Part shown: one piece after another, positions 56,216 through 64,000 of the stretch | Position numbering within the stretch: position 1 is the stretch's first letter | Layout of the letters: every line of letters starts with the position of its first letter | NCBI RefSeq assembly: GCF_023159225.1 | Contig: NC_063180.1 | Span: 6,755,297-6,819,296 of the forward strand | Reading direction: 5' to 3' | From: Perognathus longimembris pacificus | Taxonomy: Eukaryota; Chordata; Mammalia; Rodentia; Heteromyidae | DNA: 64,000 nucleotides | Program-made: the position numbers and the translations under genes | The notes under the pieces: generated by a model | What the model saw: only the letters and a program-made list of their open reading frames with translations | What the model was told of the DNA's origin: nothing | Database searches by the model: none

Positions 56216-56740
56216 TTTCCAGAATTGCTCTTCTTTTGCTTTTTATTTTTATTGGTTTCATTTTCATTCTAATATCTTGTTTCTCAAATCTGTCTAAAAA
56301 CTGTTGACTCTCTTCCTCATAGGTGAGTCTAATTTTACTTCCATTAGTAGTTTATTCTGTTGGTATGCTATGGGCTCTGTTTGTTAATAGTTGTTTCGAT
56401 ACATTTCTGTGCTGATCCTAATACAACAGCTTACCATTGTTAGGACTCCTGCTACAATTATGAGAGAGGTGATACCCATTTCCTTCCAGTTTATTGGCAA
56501 GGGTCGTCAAGCCTTGGAGAACCTTGGTGATTGTACCCTTGGGAGCTGTGTTATTGAGAATGAAAGAACATCATTCCTCCTCCCATCCGAACATAACACA
56601 AAACCTGCTTTTTTTTTTTTTTTTTTGCCAGTATATCTTGCACTATTTTAGTTTTCCCAAGACATTCTAATGTCTAATGGCATCTGTCTACCCCTTTAGC
56701 AGAATCTTGGGTATAGAATTGATAAATCTCTACTGATTAC

Positions 56741-57216
56741 TGTGGGGCACATCTGGCTGGCCCCGCCTGTGTGTCCCTGCCCTGGGGTCGCTTGCGATTA
56801 CCCGAACCGGAAAGGCAGTTCTAGCTGGTCCCGCCTCCCAGCCTTGGGACCATGTGTGGCCAAGATGGCGCCTGGAGGTGAACCAGAGGTGGTACTGTGG
56901 GCTGTGAGGTAGAATTAGGCCGCCTCTTAGGATTGGTCCCTCGGCCCTCCAACCTTGATGGACAGCTCAGGCCTCCCCTCATAGCTAGGTGCGCACACCC
57001 CCCCCCCCCTCCTGCCGGTTTAAGGCCGAAGCTCCTCCCAATAAAGTGAGACCGTGTGTGACACTCTCCCGGGCTGTCTGATTGTCCTCCGGCGACAGGG
57101 GGGCTGGGTGCAGGCGGTCCGTCGACTCTTCACCTTTTCTTGGCCCGCCTTGGTCGGGGTGGCTTCCCTGCCTCTCCCGCTGGCCAGGAGAGCACTGGGG
57201 GCGAAGGACCCCGACA
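56741..57216 (+). mobile_element. Solo LTR, class II (ERVK)-like, 476 bp
   Basis: Termini TGTGGGGC...CCCCGACA. Flanks GATTAC (56735-56740) and GATTAT (57217-57222) look like a 6-bp duplication with one change, as in class II ERVs. It contains CAAGATGGCGCC (YY1-like), a C-run at 57000-57009, AATAAA (about 57041) and a GC-rich R-U5. Same family as 62452-62904, opposite strand. Confidence 0.88.
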
Positions 57217-57222
57217 GATTAT

Positions 57223-59216
57223 AATTAATCCAATCCACATTTTTAATGATAGTGGATTGCCAGAAAAGGAGAGACTTGAATCCAGAGGCTATCTGGCTTG
57301 GGGCTTTGAATTCATTGGAATCTCCCCTTGGGACTCCTGTTGAATCTCTCAAAAAGAGAGAGAAACAGAGAGGGAGAGAGAGAGTCCTTACTTTATATAT
57401 AGGGTCCTTTTATACTAGTATGGCATATACATATATATGTCCTATATGTGTGTGTCCTATATACATATATGTCCAACTATCTATCTGTCTCTCTAACTGT
57501 CTATATCCTATGAGTAAAAGAACACTCCTAGTGGTTTTCAAACCTGAGCACTAGTCTGTATTCTGTTTGGGAACTTGGTGGAATGCCAAGATGAATGGAA
57601 TGGCTAGCTGAACTAAGGCACAGTTTCCAGCCCAGTTGAATAGTAGAGTATTATAGAGGCTCCTTTTCCTACAATATGTCCAGGCATCGTCCCCAGGTAT
57701 AGTTAGAGCTGAGTAACTGCCAATGATTGATCAATAGAGACATGTAGGACAGAGATGGAGGTTGTCAGGTCTCCCATGGTTTAGTAAATTCACACTGCTT
57801 GCCCAGAGGGGTAAGAGGGATAACTCATCTTTCCAGTGAAGAAAAACGAGATTGCCTTGGGCGTTGACATTTGGCACACTAGAAATAGCAAGGGCAGCTC
57901 AGACAGGTCTCATTTCTCCAGGCATCCTTGTCTTGATATAGGGCCAGCATGCCATATGTGCCTTCAGGATCAGTGTCCTACGTCGGGGAAATTGAGCCAC
58001 CTGCGCTTGTGGCCATCCACTGCATGTGCATACTAATTGCTTTTGTTAAGTGCTTGGCCCATCCACCCTAGGCATTTGTATTATCATGTTGTAGTTGTAT
58101 TATCAGTTTCTCAAGTTCATCTTAAATCTTTTACCTTCATTATCTCAACTCCTTGGGGGTAACTTAGAGTCTTTGTTGAAGTTGTGTTGGTACTAGATGG
58201 GTACAAAGTTGGGCCTATGACTAATCTGAAGACAAGTCTTCCAAATGGGTCTTTACCTGAGATGTCTGTTCTGAGCCATACACCCTGCACACAGAAGTAT
58301 CTGGACTTTCAGGCTGGGAATATGGCCTAGTGGCAAGAGTGCTTGCCTCCTACACATGAAGCTCTCGGTTCGATTCCCCAGCACCACATATATGGAAAAC
58401 GGCCAGAAGGGGCGCTGTGGCTCAGGTGGCAGAGTGCTAGCCTTGAGCAGGAAGGAGCCAGGGATGGTGCTCAGGCCCTGAGTCCAAGGCCCAGGACTGG
58501 CCAAAAAAAAAAAAAAAGAAGAAGAAAAAAAGAAATATCTGGACTTTGGTCTAAAATGACTGGGTTGCCTATGCTTTAAGAGAATAAGATTGCACTGTAG
58601 GTTTTGACAGCTGGTCTGATGCCTTTAGATAGATTCTGCTTGACCTTTAGAGGTGTCAGAACTGAGTCAACCCACTATGCATCTGTGCATCTGCTGTCTA
58701 GCCCCGATATTTAGCAGTCTACCATACCAGATTCAATCTAGGGTAGGGGCCTGTGTCTCCATGTCCTAGTTTTGGTTCTGGAGAGTGGTATTTATCTGAG
58801 AGTTGTCTGATCATCTAAATTCCCAGATGGCAAAATATGGCAAGCATTAAAATGAAGAGTTTGGGGTGCTGAGGTCTTGGTTATATTAATTACTAGCTTA
58901 ATTGGGTATTTAAAGTCTGTGTCATATACATTTCCTCATCCAACCAAAGTTTGAAGTGTTATCTCTTGTCCATCCATCCCAGCCAAAGTTCTAGCTATAA
59001 GTGGGGTCCTCAATGATAAGTCAAATGGATTTTCTTGTAAAATTACCTTTAAAGGCTTCTTGGATCACCCATATACGATCTACTTTCCCCTTTCCTCTTA
59101 CTCTGGGTTCTCCCTTCACCAGTCCTTTGACTAGAGAAAAATGAGTCTTCTTCCTCTTGGACATCCACACAGCTGTCTCTGTGGTCAGGGGCCTTGATAG
59201 GGGCCTTCTAGCTGGG
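57223..59216 (-). other. Probable 3' (env-side) part of the ERV1 remnant, weak
   Basis: Continuous with the integrase-like frame at 59217-59414, so env would be expected here. Short minus-strand frames are compatible with surface-subunit sequence but no firm motif (furin site, CX6CC, immunosuppressive domain) was seen. Interrupted by the SINE at 58311. Confidence 0.35.
58311..58531 (+). mobile_element. IDL-Geo SINE, CTCTCGGTTCG subfamily
   Basis: Duplication AGTATCTGGACTTTC (58296-58310) with AAATATCTGGACTTT after the tail. Confidence 0.94.
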
Positions 59217-60148
59217 TTAGAGCTTGTCTTCTCTCAATTCTCCCAGCACCAGGTCAACAGGCTGGAAGTGATGAACTGCAAATTCAAGAGGCAGAATCTT
59301 GGGGAGTAGTCCTTTTGGCCTGAGGGATGACAGGATAGAAGATAGGGCCAATCTACAGTTCCTTAAAAACTGACTTTTGGTCTCCATGACAGGAAGAACA
59401 ACAGTCCTGCTCAAGTATGGAAACTCACAGAACAGCTAAGAAGTGGGGCAGTCCCATAGCTTTTCTAATCCTAATAGCTATGGGGAAACTTTTGGTCTAG
59501 AGTAATTTGGTTTCCAGAAATAACTTGATTATCTGTTTTTTAAGGGTTCTATTTTACTTGAAGGGTTTCTATTTTACTTGACGAGTGGGGATACCAGAGA
59601 ATGTGGTAATCCTACCTAATGTCTAATATTTCCATTATTCCCTTCCTGTTCCCTTGAGAGGTCACTCCCCTTGTTGGTCAGTATTTGCAATTAGGCAAAT
59701 CAAGGTATAATCTGTCCTAAGATTAATTTGATGACATTTCCTAACAGGACTATAAGGATCCCCTTGTTAAGGTCAAGAAGAGCAACAGGGGAGTTTAAAA
59801 ATCTTACCATTAGAGCTGGGTGCTGGTGGCTCAGATGAATTCCTGCCTCAGGACATACAGTAATGACCCTGCAATTTATTTTGGCTCTAACATACAGAAC
59901 ATTTTCTTGAAAATAAGCACCTGAATCCCCTTCCCCTTAACTCCTGATATTATTAATTTTTCCCTGAGGTAATTCTGTACCCCTTAGTTGATACACAAGT
60001 GAGGAGTGGGCAGCTCCTCAGTGTTAATCAAAAAGGTTGTTTCCTCTTCCAGACCCGAATTTATCAAGGGTTTCTGGTGGGACCCAGTCAGAAGGAATCC
60101 TGATCCTTCTAGTCCTCATCAAAAGTCATGTGGAAAATCACCTTTTCC

Positions 60149-60149
<1 letters not shown>

Positions 60150-60192
<43 letters not shown>

Positions 60193-60415
60193 TGCACGTG
60201 CCAGTCCTGGGGCTTGAACTCAGGTCCTGGGTACTAACCCTGAGATTTTTTTTGCTCAAGGCTAGCACTGTACCACTTGCGCTAAAGCCCATTTCTGGCT
60301 AGTTAGAGGTAAGAGTCTCATGGACTTTCTTGTCTGGGGCTGGCTTTAAAAATCTGATTCTTACATCTTAACTTCCTAGGATTTGAAGCAGGCATGAGCT
60401 ACTGATGCAGGCTCC
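60150..60415 (-). mobile_element. (GT)n and B1-Geo SINE inside the ERV1 remnant
   Basis: (GT)n at 60150-60190, then reverse B1-Geo 60191-60415 (Geo GGCTTGAACTCAGGTCCTGG; B1 end AGCAGGCATGAGCTACTGAT). Confidence 0.85.
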
Positions 60416-60561
60416 TTTCCCCCTCACACTTCCTCTTAAAATGTCCTGGCTTTCCATATCTGTAACATCCACTGGGATTTTTAGGACAGAAAACTGTCTT
60501 TTTACTGGTACCTAGAAGTAGCATTTTTGCCACTTTTGTTTAGAGGAATCAAAACTCCTTT

Positions 60562-60758
60562 TTTTTTTTTTCCAGTCCTGGGCTTGAACTCAAGCCCTGA
60601 GCACTGTCCCTGGCTTCTTTTTGCTCAAGGCTAGCACTCTGCCACTTGAGCCACAGCACCACTTCTGGCCTTTTCTATACATGTGGTGCTGAGGAATCAA
60701 ACCCAGGGTTTCATGTATAAGAGGCAAGCACTCTTGCCACTAGGTCATATTCCCAGCC
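60562..60758 (-). mobile_element. IDL-Geo SINE inside the ERV1 remnant
   Basis: CTCCTTT on both sides; main subfamily. Confidence 0.93.
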
Positions 60759-61381
60759 CTCCTTTGTTTCTTGACTGCCTCTTTTGTAGTAAAACCCATC
60801 TTTTTTGAATTTTACTTTTGTTTCTCTTCCTCTCTTCTTACAAAGACTTTCTGAACCTCAAATAATAACTCCTCTGTTAGTTTTTTATTCCAACCTTCAA
60901 TCTTTTGTAATTTTTTTTCTAGTACTGCCCAGCCACCCTTTAGGCCCTATGCTATTGAATCCACAGCATGCAGTCCATATTACTTCTTCATCTGCTCTCT
61001 CAGTCTCACAGGAATACAGAAGGGCTTTCTTCTTTTTTTCTGTTGAACCTCCAATGAGACATACTTTGGGATCTAGCTATAGATTCCCTATCCCTTTCAT
61101 TATTACTTCCCTGAGGTCCTGTATCCATGTCCAATCCCAAGGATGAATCATGGTTATCCCATCTGAGGTCTGTATTTACAACTTGATTCTGCTAGCAGAT
61201 GTCCTGGCCTTGGGAGACTTTGTCATAGTTGCTCTTCTCATCAGCTCTCTCTCTTCCCCTGTAAATAGGATATCCACAATAAATACCATTTTAGCTGAGT
61301 CCTAAGAACAGATTGGCTCCTCTGCTAACTTCAAGGGATGTTCCACAAGGGGGTTCATCATCTTAAAGTCTGTAGTCTTGG

Positions 61382-61583
61382 TTAGGAATGTGGCTTAGTG
61401 GTAGAGTGCTTGCCTAGCATGCATGAAGCCCTGGGTTTGATTCTTCAGTACCACATAAACAGAAAAAGCCAGAAGTGGTGCTATGGCTCAAGTGGTAGAG
61501 TGCTAGCCTTGAGCAAAGAGGCTCAGGGACAGAGCCCTGGCTCTGAGTTCAAGTCCCAGGAATGGCAAAAAATAAAAATAATT
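61382..61583 (+). mobile_element. IDL-Geo SINE, older subfamily, inside the ERV1 remnant
   Basis: Diagnostic CTAGCATGCATGAAGCCC and CATAAACAGAAAAAG; Geo shortened (GCAAAGAGGCTCAGGGAC). Confidence 0.92.
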
Positions 61584-61590
61584 TTAAAAA

Positions 61591-61646
61591 TATGCGCGTG
61601 TGTGTGTGCACATGCACATGCACATGCATGCATGCACACACACACA
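61591..61646 (+). repeat. Alternating purine-pyrimidine tract
   Basis: 56 bp of GCGC/GTGT/GCACAT/GCATGCATGC/CACA, almost unbroken alternation and partly self-complementary, so prone to Z-DNA and cruciform structure. Confidence 0.9.
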
Positions 61647-61842
61647 AACATATATTCTGTAGCTGTTTTCTTGTGAGGGTAACATTGAAAAATCCAATTT
61701 GTTCTTTTCTTGCTGGTACCTGTGGGAAAGGAAACATAGTTTGCTTAGAGGAACTAGGGAAGTTCTCTATGTCTTTTCTGCCTTGCTGTAATTCCTTTCT
61801 TAGATTTGGATAAGGAACAGATTGGTTGGGTCCCTCCCTCAC

Positions 61843-62230
61843 AGACTGCAGTTCCAGCCTCCCCTGTCTCCTGTTCTACTGTGTGGTCCCTTTGTTCTCT
61901 AGTCTTTAGGGCATAGGGAGGAGGTAAGCATGATAAAGTAAGGACTTATTTTTCCTTAAAAGCAAGCTGTGAGATTGCCCTTGGAATCAGCAGAGTGGAT
62001 CCAACCTTCAATGCATCTAAACTGCGGCCAGAAAACTGAAGGTTTTCAGTTAACATATTTGGGCAAAAAAATGTATTTAATCATCTTTCATTTTTCCATT
62101 CTCTCCTGTGGACTATCCAGGGGAAAGTATAAAGGAGATTTCTCAGCTCTGCTTTTCTTGCTTTCCCTAGGTCTAGAATTCTTATTCTATATTCTCTCTG
62201 CAAATAAGTTTTCCTTGTAATCAACTCCTC
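61843..62230 (-). other. Upstream gag/leader part of the ERV1 remnant
   Basis: Minus-strand sequence continues from the gag frame without a repeat boundary; stops are frequent, and no primer-binding site or LTR could be identified before the L1 fragment at 62236. Confidence 0.4.
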
Positions 62231-62235
62231 CACTG

Positions 62236-62445
62236 GAGGTTTTTTTTTTTTTTGCCTTTATTTTTAAATTGTTATTATAAAAGGTGATGTACACAGGGGT
62301 TAAAGTTACATGTTAGGTAAAGAGTAGATTGTACACTTTCTTAAAACATCTTAAAATCATTATTATATAAATCAGCTACAGAGTACATGTCTCTTTGGAC
62401 ACTGTCTTCCCTTCCCTTGCTCTCTCCCAGCTTTTCCCTCCCACC
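62236..62445 (-). mobile_element. Old L1 3'-end fragment
   Basis: AAGGTGATGTACACAGGGGT and CAGAGTACATGTCTCTTTGG; the same reversed L1 3' pattern, with a T-run at 62240 as its A tail. Confidence 0.55.
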
Positions 62446-62451
62446 CCCATC

Positions 62452-62904
62452 TGTCAGGGATTTTTAGCCTCCCAGGCTCTCCTGTCCTGCAGGAGACCGG
62501 ATAGCACACCCCACGCAGACGGGTCCAGGAAGAGGATAAGAGGGCTGACAGACTGCCACCCAGCCCCCCTCACGACGGAGGACACACAGACAGTCCGGGA
62601 GCCAGTCAGCGCTAAGACTCATTTAATGGCGGCAATGAGCTTTTCTTTTAAAGGGGTCGGAGGGCGACAGAAGGAGAGGGGTACGTGCACCTACATAGGG
62701 GCTGGGATTTGATGCCTGAGCATCAGGGTGGAGCTCCGAGGGACCTCCCTAAGGGGCGGCCTACATCTACATGATGGCCCACAGGACTGCCTCTGGGTTC
62801 ACCACCAGGCGCCATATTGGCTACACGTGGTCCCAAGGCTGGGAGGCGGGGCCAGCTAGAACTGCCTCTTAATGATGCAAGGTATTGGGTGGGCAGGCCC
62901 CACA
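62452..62904 (-). mobile_element. 3' LTR of a class II (ERVK)-like provirus
   Basis: On the minus strand it starts TGTGGGGCCTGCCC and ends AAAAATCCCTGACA; about 453 bp. It aligns along its length with 56741-57216 (AGGCAGTTCTAGCTGG, CCGCCTCCCAGCCTTGGGAC). The poly(A) signal region reads ATTAAA. A polypurine tract AAAACAAAAGGGGGAGA directly precedes it, which marks it as a 3' LTR. Confidence 0.85.
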
Positions 62905-63345
62905 TCTCCCCCTTTTGTTTTTTATTAATAGAGGGGTACCAGGCTACACGAATAGGCGGAGGTTGTCTCTTCTGGAGCTACTTCCTGCTGAAAAGGGGCA
63001 AAGTAGTCAGGGGCCCCTGATTCGTCATTTGGCCTGGTACCGTCCAGTTTGGTTGGTCTCCTCTGGCTACATCCTGCAGCTTGGGCACATCAGGGAGTCC
63101 CTAGGGCTGGGGTCTCCAGGGTCCAGATCTGTGCTGGGCACAGCAGTGTAGAAAGATGATGACCTTGAACTGCAAATTCCCAGGTGGTGACCTCAGTGAG
63201 GGTTGTTATCCTGTTAAAAGAGACTTTTGAAAAGGTCAGGCAATAGGCTGACAAGTTCACAGGACCAGTTAACATAAACAACATGGGAGAACACACCCTT
63301 GGCATGAACCAGAAAAGTTAGTGGTCTAGTTGGGAGTAACCAGTC
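62905..63345 (-). other. Internal 3' region of the class II-like provirus
   Basis: Minus-strand sequence running into the polypurine tract at 62905-62930. It holds an open frame at 63090-63305 of unknown identity. No 5' LTR is seen to the right, so the provirus is truncated or its start is lost in the (TA)n region. Confidence 0.6.
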
Positions 63346-63350
63346 AGAGG

Positions 63351-63354
63351 ATAC

Positions 63355-63410
<56 letters not shown>

Positions 63411-63416
63411 GTATAC
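63351..63416. repeat. (TA)n / (CATA)n microsatellite
   Basis: ATACATACAT, then about 46 bp of (AT)n, then GTATATGTATAC. 63420-63600 after it is unassigned. Confidence 0.95.
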
Positions 63417-63604
63417 AAATAGGTGGGTAAACAACTATTCCTCTTGATCTCCCGACTCTGATTAATTTTGAAAGGGCAAGACAAAGTGATTCCATTTAGG
63501 ATGTGACATCATTCTCCTCTTACTCCTCTCCATGATCCTTGTTCCCTGAACTGGCTGAGTCCCAGGGGTCCAGGTGCTTGTTGCTGGGATGGCATGCTCC
63601 CATT

Positions 63605-63825
63605 GGCATCCATGGGGTTTGAACTCAGACCCTGGGCACTGTCCCTGAGCACTTCTACTTGAGGCTAGTGCTCTACCACTTGAGCCACAGTGCCACTTTC
63701 AGCATTTCGCTGGTTCTCTTGAGCCAAGCTTCCTGCCTGGCTCTTTGCTGTTTAGTTGGGAGATGGAGTTTTAGAGAGATTTTCTGCCCAGGCTGGCTTC
63801 AAACTGCAATCCGAGGAGTTCTAGC
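63605..63825 (-). mobile_element. B1-Geo SINE
   Basis: GGTTTGAACTCAGACCCTGG (Geo end) through GGCTGGCTTCAAACTGCAAT (B1). The B1 5' end is cut off. 63830-64000 shows no feature. Confidence 0.8.
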
Positions 63826-64000
63826 CATAGAAGCCCTTTTTATATCCAATTAAAGTAACAAGGAGAACAATAGGAACAGAGCTCACCTGTAACTTGTTGA
63901 GAATTGACCAGAGTTCTGCTGTAACACTTAGAGAACAGCAAACTGAATGAGATCCATGTGCCATCAATTTAAATCATACCATTTGATCTTACCAGCAGGT

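Larger units (their letters stand above)
59217..61842 (-). pseudogene. Gammaretrovirus-like (ERV1) gag-pro-pol remnant
   Basis: An endogenous retrovirus fossil, read right to left. 61549-61842 is an open 97-codon frame in the style of the gag matrix/capsid border; its last ~20 codons overlap a SINE. About 60815-60920 reads as the capsid C-terminal helix region. 60426-60467 is a CX2CX4HX4C zinc knuckle in which the second Cys is Tyr (CYRYGKPGHFKRKC). A protease-like FLIN(T) stretch lies near 60010-60050. 59217-59414 resembles the integrase C-terminal domain. The reverse transcriptase, RNase H and most of integrase are missing between about 59750 and 59420. Many stops and frameshifts; non-functional. 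Three SINEs and a (GT)n interrupt it. Confidence 0.78.

Noticed and set aside
57140..57343. ORF in the R-U5 region of the solo LTR and flank
   Set aside because: It crosses the LTR boundary and duplication, so it is a chance frame.
1..64000. CRISPR arrays, phage, operon or toxin-antitoxin type systems
   Set aside because: The regular repeats are SINEs and microsatellites in a mammalian genome; there is no spaced direct-repeat array and no prokaryotic gene organisation.
43250..64000. 3' end of the neighbouring gene expected upstream (PTPN4 in the human order)
   Set aside because: No coding exon or recognisable 3'UTR was seen; the human intergenic distance is larger than the sequence available here.

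Overview
The window is nuclear DNA from a rodent of the superfamily Geomyoidea (kangaroo rats, pocket mice, pocket gophers). About 42 copies are present of a dimeric SINE whose left half is a tRNA-Ala/ID-like monomer and whose right half is the Geo monomer. This matches the published IDL-Geo SINE, described as restricted to Geomyoidea. B1 (7SL-derived) units, many fused to the same Geo tail, and several L1 lineages support the assignment. I cannot choose among the genera.

The only protein-coding gene I can support is the 5' part of EPB41L5, on the minus strand. Its promoter lies in a CpG island (about 42.16-43.23 kb). A non-coding first exon ends in a CAG|GTAAGT donor at 42795. Six coding exons follow leftwards: 36066-35887 (start codon), 24380-24276, 11992-11950, 10748-10670, 1917-1873 and 1703-1651. 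Splice sites and phases agree at every junction and encode residues 1-168 (N-terminus and first part of the FERM domain) without a break. The rest of the gene lies beyond position 1.

Intron 5 (10669-1918) is almost filled by a nested LINE-1 complex opposite in orientation to the gene. A 5'-truncated L1 (2699-10311, flanked by a 14-bp target-site duplication) has a second element (5521-8808, own 14-bp duplication) inserted in its ORF2. The inner element has a long 5'UTR, ORF1 and a 3'UTR but no ORF2, so it is built like a half-L1 (HAL1). The outer L1 carries a short candidate 3' transduction. The other introns hold SINEs, smaller L1 pieces, an MLT1-type LTR and a MIR fragment.

Right of the CpG island (43.25-64 kb) is intergenic DNA upstream of EPB41L5, made mostly of repeats: old antisense L1, a solo LTR (47896-48258), an unassigned dispersed repeat (53603-54215), and an endogenous-retrovirus-rich block at 56.7-63.4 kb. 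That block holds a decayed minus-strand gammaretrovirus-like (ERV1) gag-pro-pol remnant between two class-II-like LTRs of one family in opposite orientation: a solo LTR at 56741-57216 (+), and a 3' LTR with polypurine tract and internal sequence at 62452 to about 63345 (-).

No CRISPR arrays, operons or other prokaryote-type systems are present. The most distinctive observations are the ORF2-less L1, the tRNA-like build of the Geo monomer, the short 3' transduction, and the opposed LTR pair.
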